NCBI GenBank assembly: GCA_031282095.1
Contig: JAITEJ010000101.1
Coordinates: forward strand, 1 to 7,321
Direction of reading: 5' to 3'
DNA length: 7,321 nt
From: Clostridiales bacterium
GTDB lineage: Bacteria; Bacillota_A; Clostridia; Christensenellales; CAG-917
Part shown: one piece after another, positions 6,241 through 7,321 of the stretch
Layout: each line of letters begins with the position of its first letter
Position numbering within the stretch: the first letter of the stretch is position 1
Notes under the pieces: model-generated
What the model was told of the DNA's origin: nothing
Databases searched by the model: none
Seen by the model: the letters and a program-made list of their open reading frames with translations, nothing else
Program-made: the position numbers and the translations under genes

Positions 6241-7321
6241 CGGAACGGATATGACTAAGTGGGCGGTTGTCGCGTGCGATCAGTTCACGTCGCAGAGAGA
6301 TTATTGGGACGCCTTGAAACGCTTTACGGACGGCTCTGTTTCCGCGTTGAATTTGATAGTCCCCGAGGTGTTTTTAGAGGATGCGGATATAGAGGACAGA
6401 ATCGCCGCCGTCTCTCACGCGATGGATACATACACGGACGGCGGTGTTTTTCGTGAAACGGAAAATTCTTTCGTTCTTGTATTCCGCGATACCGCATATG
6501 CGAAATGCCGCGTCGGGTTGGTGCTTGCGGTGGATTTGGATGCGTTCGATTTCCTACCGTATACAGCCAAGCCGATACGCGCCACGGAAGGAACGGTGCT
6601 TTCCCGAATTCCTCCGCGTTTGGCGGTGAGAAAAAACGCTTCCTTAGAGTTGCCGCATGTAATCTTATTGATAGACGATCCGCAAAAAACCGTTATAGAA
6701 CCGCTTGCGGCAAGGTGCGGAGAGCTTGAAAAGCTTTACGACTTTGAACTGAATCAGGGCGGCGGACACGTGCGCGGGTTCAGGGTTACGGACACCGCGG
6801 CGGTTACGGACGCATTGGAAGCGTTGCTGCGGCCCGAAACGCAGACCGCCAAGTATGGGCGGGATGCGGGATTTTTGTTTGCGGTAGGGGACGGCAATCA
6901 TTCGCTTGTGACCGCAAAAATCCATTGGGACAATTTAAAGACCGGCTTAACCGATGCGGAAAGGGAAAATCACCCGGCGCGGTACGCGCTTGCCGAGGTG
7001 GAAAACCTATATTGCGACGCAATAGATTTTCAGCCCATACACCGCGTGGTTTTCGGTGATACGGCGGGTTTTTTAGACGGTTTGCGGGAAAAATGCGACG
7101 GTTGCGGTTCTTTAAGTTACTTCGGTAAGGATGGAGTCGGATGCATAGCGGTGCCGGAGGACGGCGCGGAGACGATTGCCCAAATTCAAAACTTTATCGA
7201 GGAATTTGCGTTAAACAGACCTGCCTTTAAGGTAGACTACATTCACGGAACGGGCCATCTGAAGCGGGTGGCGGAAGAAACGGGCGGCATAGCGTTGGTT
7301 ATGCCCACAGTGAAAAAAGAC
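6194..7321 (+). CDS. DUF1015 family protein, 3'-truncated by window edge
   Basis: A conserved family (DUF1015, COG4198) of uncharacterised biochemical role; the protein is probably cytoplasmic, as no signal or membrane helix is seen. 376 residues are visible and the frame is open at the window end; full-length members are somewhat longer. Signatures: NILIPARGTDM then TKWAVVACDQFTSQRDYW in the first 40 residues, LNLIVPEVFLED slightly later, and the strongly conserved GDGNHSLVTAK at 232-242. Start choice: ATG 6194 is preferred over ATG 6251 because residues ILIPARGTD between them match the family N-terminus. There is no good ribosome binding site at 6194; a 29-codon frame (6108-6197) ends on it in an ATGA overlap and could supply coupling. 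My recollection, unverified, is that this family often lies beside serine biosynthesis genes in clostridia. A role linked to cyclic di-AMP is not implied by adjacency alone. Confidence 0.88.
   Translation, partial: MSGKTIRNQNILIPARGTDMTKWAVVACDQFTSQRDYWDALKRFTDGSVSALNLIVPEVFLEDADIEDRIAAVSHAMDTYTDGGVFRETENSFVLVFRDTAYAKCRVGLVLAVDLDAFDFLPYTAKPIRATEGTVLSRIPPRLAVRKNASLELPHVILLIDDPQKTVIEPLAARCGELEKLYDFELNQGGGHVRGFRVTDTAAVTDALEALLRPETQTAKYGRDAGFLFAVGDGNHSLVTAKIHWDNLKTGLTDAERENHPARYALAEVENLYCDAIDFQPIHRVVFGDTAGFLDGLREKCDGCGSLSYFGKDGVGCIAVPEDGAETIAQIQNFIEEFALNRPAFKVDYIHGTGHLKRVAEETGGIALVMPTVKKD

Noticed and set aside
6251..6253. ATG at 6251 as start of the DUF1015 gene
   Set aside because: The 19 codons upstream of it encode residues (including ILIPARGTD) that fit the family N-terminus, so the start at 6194 is better.

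Overview
The window looks like chromosomal DNA from a low- to mid-GC Gram-positive bacterium (Bacillota, most likely an uncultured clostridial lineage). This rests on a ComEC-type competence protein upstream of holA, a membrane-bound CdaA-type diadenylate cyclase, a secreted M28-fold protein with a Gram-positive-style signal and C-terminal anchor, and a DUF1015 protein with a Firmicutes-type N-terminus. All supported genes are on the + strand. No rRNA, tRNA, insertion sequence, phage gene or CRISPR array was seen.

Layout. 3-947: 3' part of a comEC gene, entering from outside the window and ending without the usual metallo-beta-lactamase domain. 948-1722: a gene-free stretch of about 775 bases. 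It holds a candidate promoter overlapped by a perfect 18-bp dyad (1192-1233), an inverted repeat (1283-1325) and a tandem array of 69-bp units (1365-1672) that runs to about 50 bases before holA. 1723-2727: holA, the DNA polymerase III delta subunit (clamp loader). 2836-3396 and 3393-4826: a multi-pass membrane protein of unknown function, translationally coupled (ATGA overlap) to an exported, membrane-anchored M28-fold protein that has lost several of the expected zinc ligands. 4827-5068: a gap with at most a weak promoter and a doubtful small basic reading frame. 5069-5947: cdaA, which makes cyclic di-AMP. 5948-6193: three degenerate tandem copies of the cdaA/DUF1015 gene junction. 6194-7321: a DUF1015 family protein running off the right edge.

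How they fit together. The genes do not form one evident pathway: DNA uptake (comEC), replication (holA), an envelope pair (membrane protein plus M28-like protein), second-messenger synthesis (cdaA) and an uncharacterised conserved protein (DUF1015). The two strongest unusual points are the junction duplication between cdaA and the DUF1015 gene, which suggests the genes once lay 1 base apart and were separated by repeated copying of the junction, and the M28-like protein with an apparently broken metal site beside its coupled membrane partner. The 69-bp array in the holA leader is a third point of interest. No complete new biological system is demonstrated by this sequence alone.
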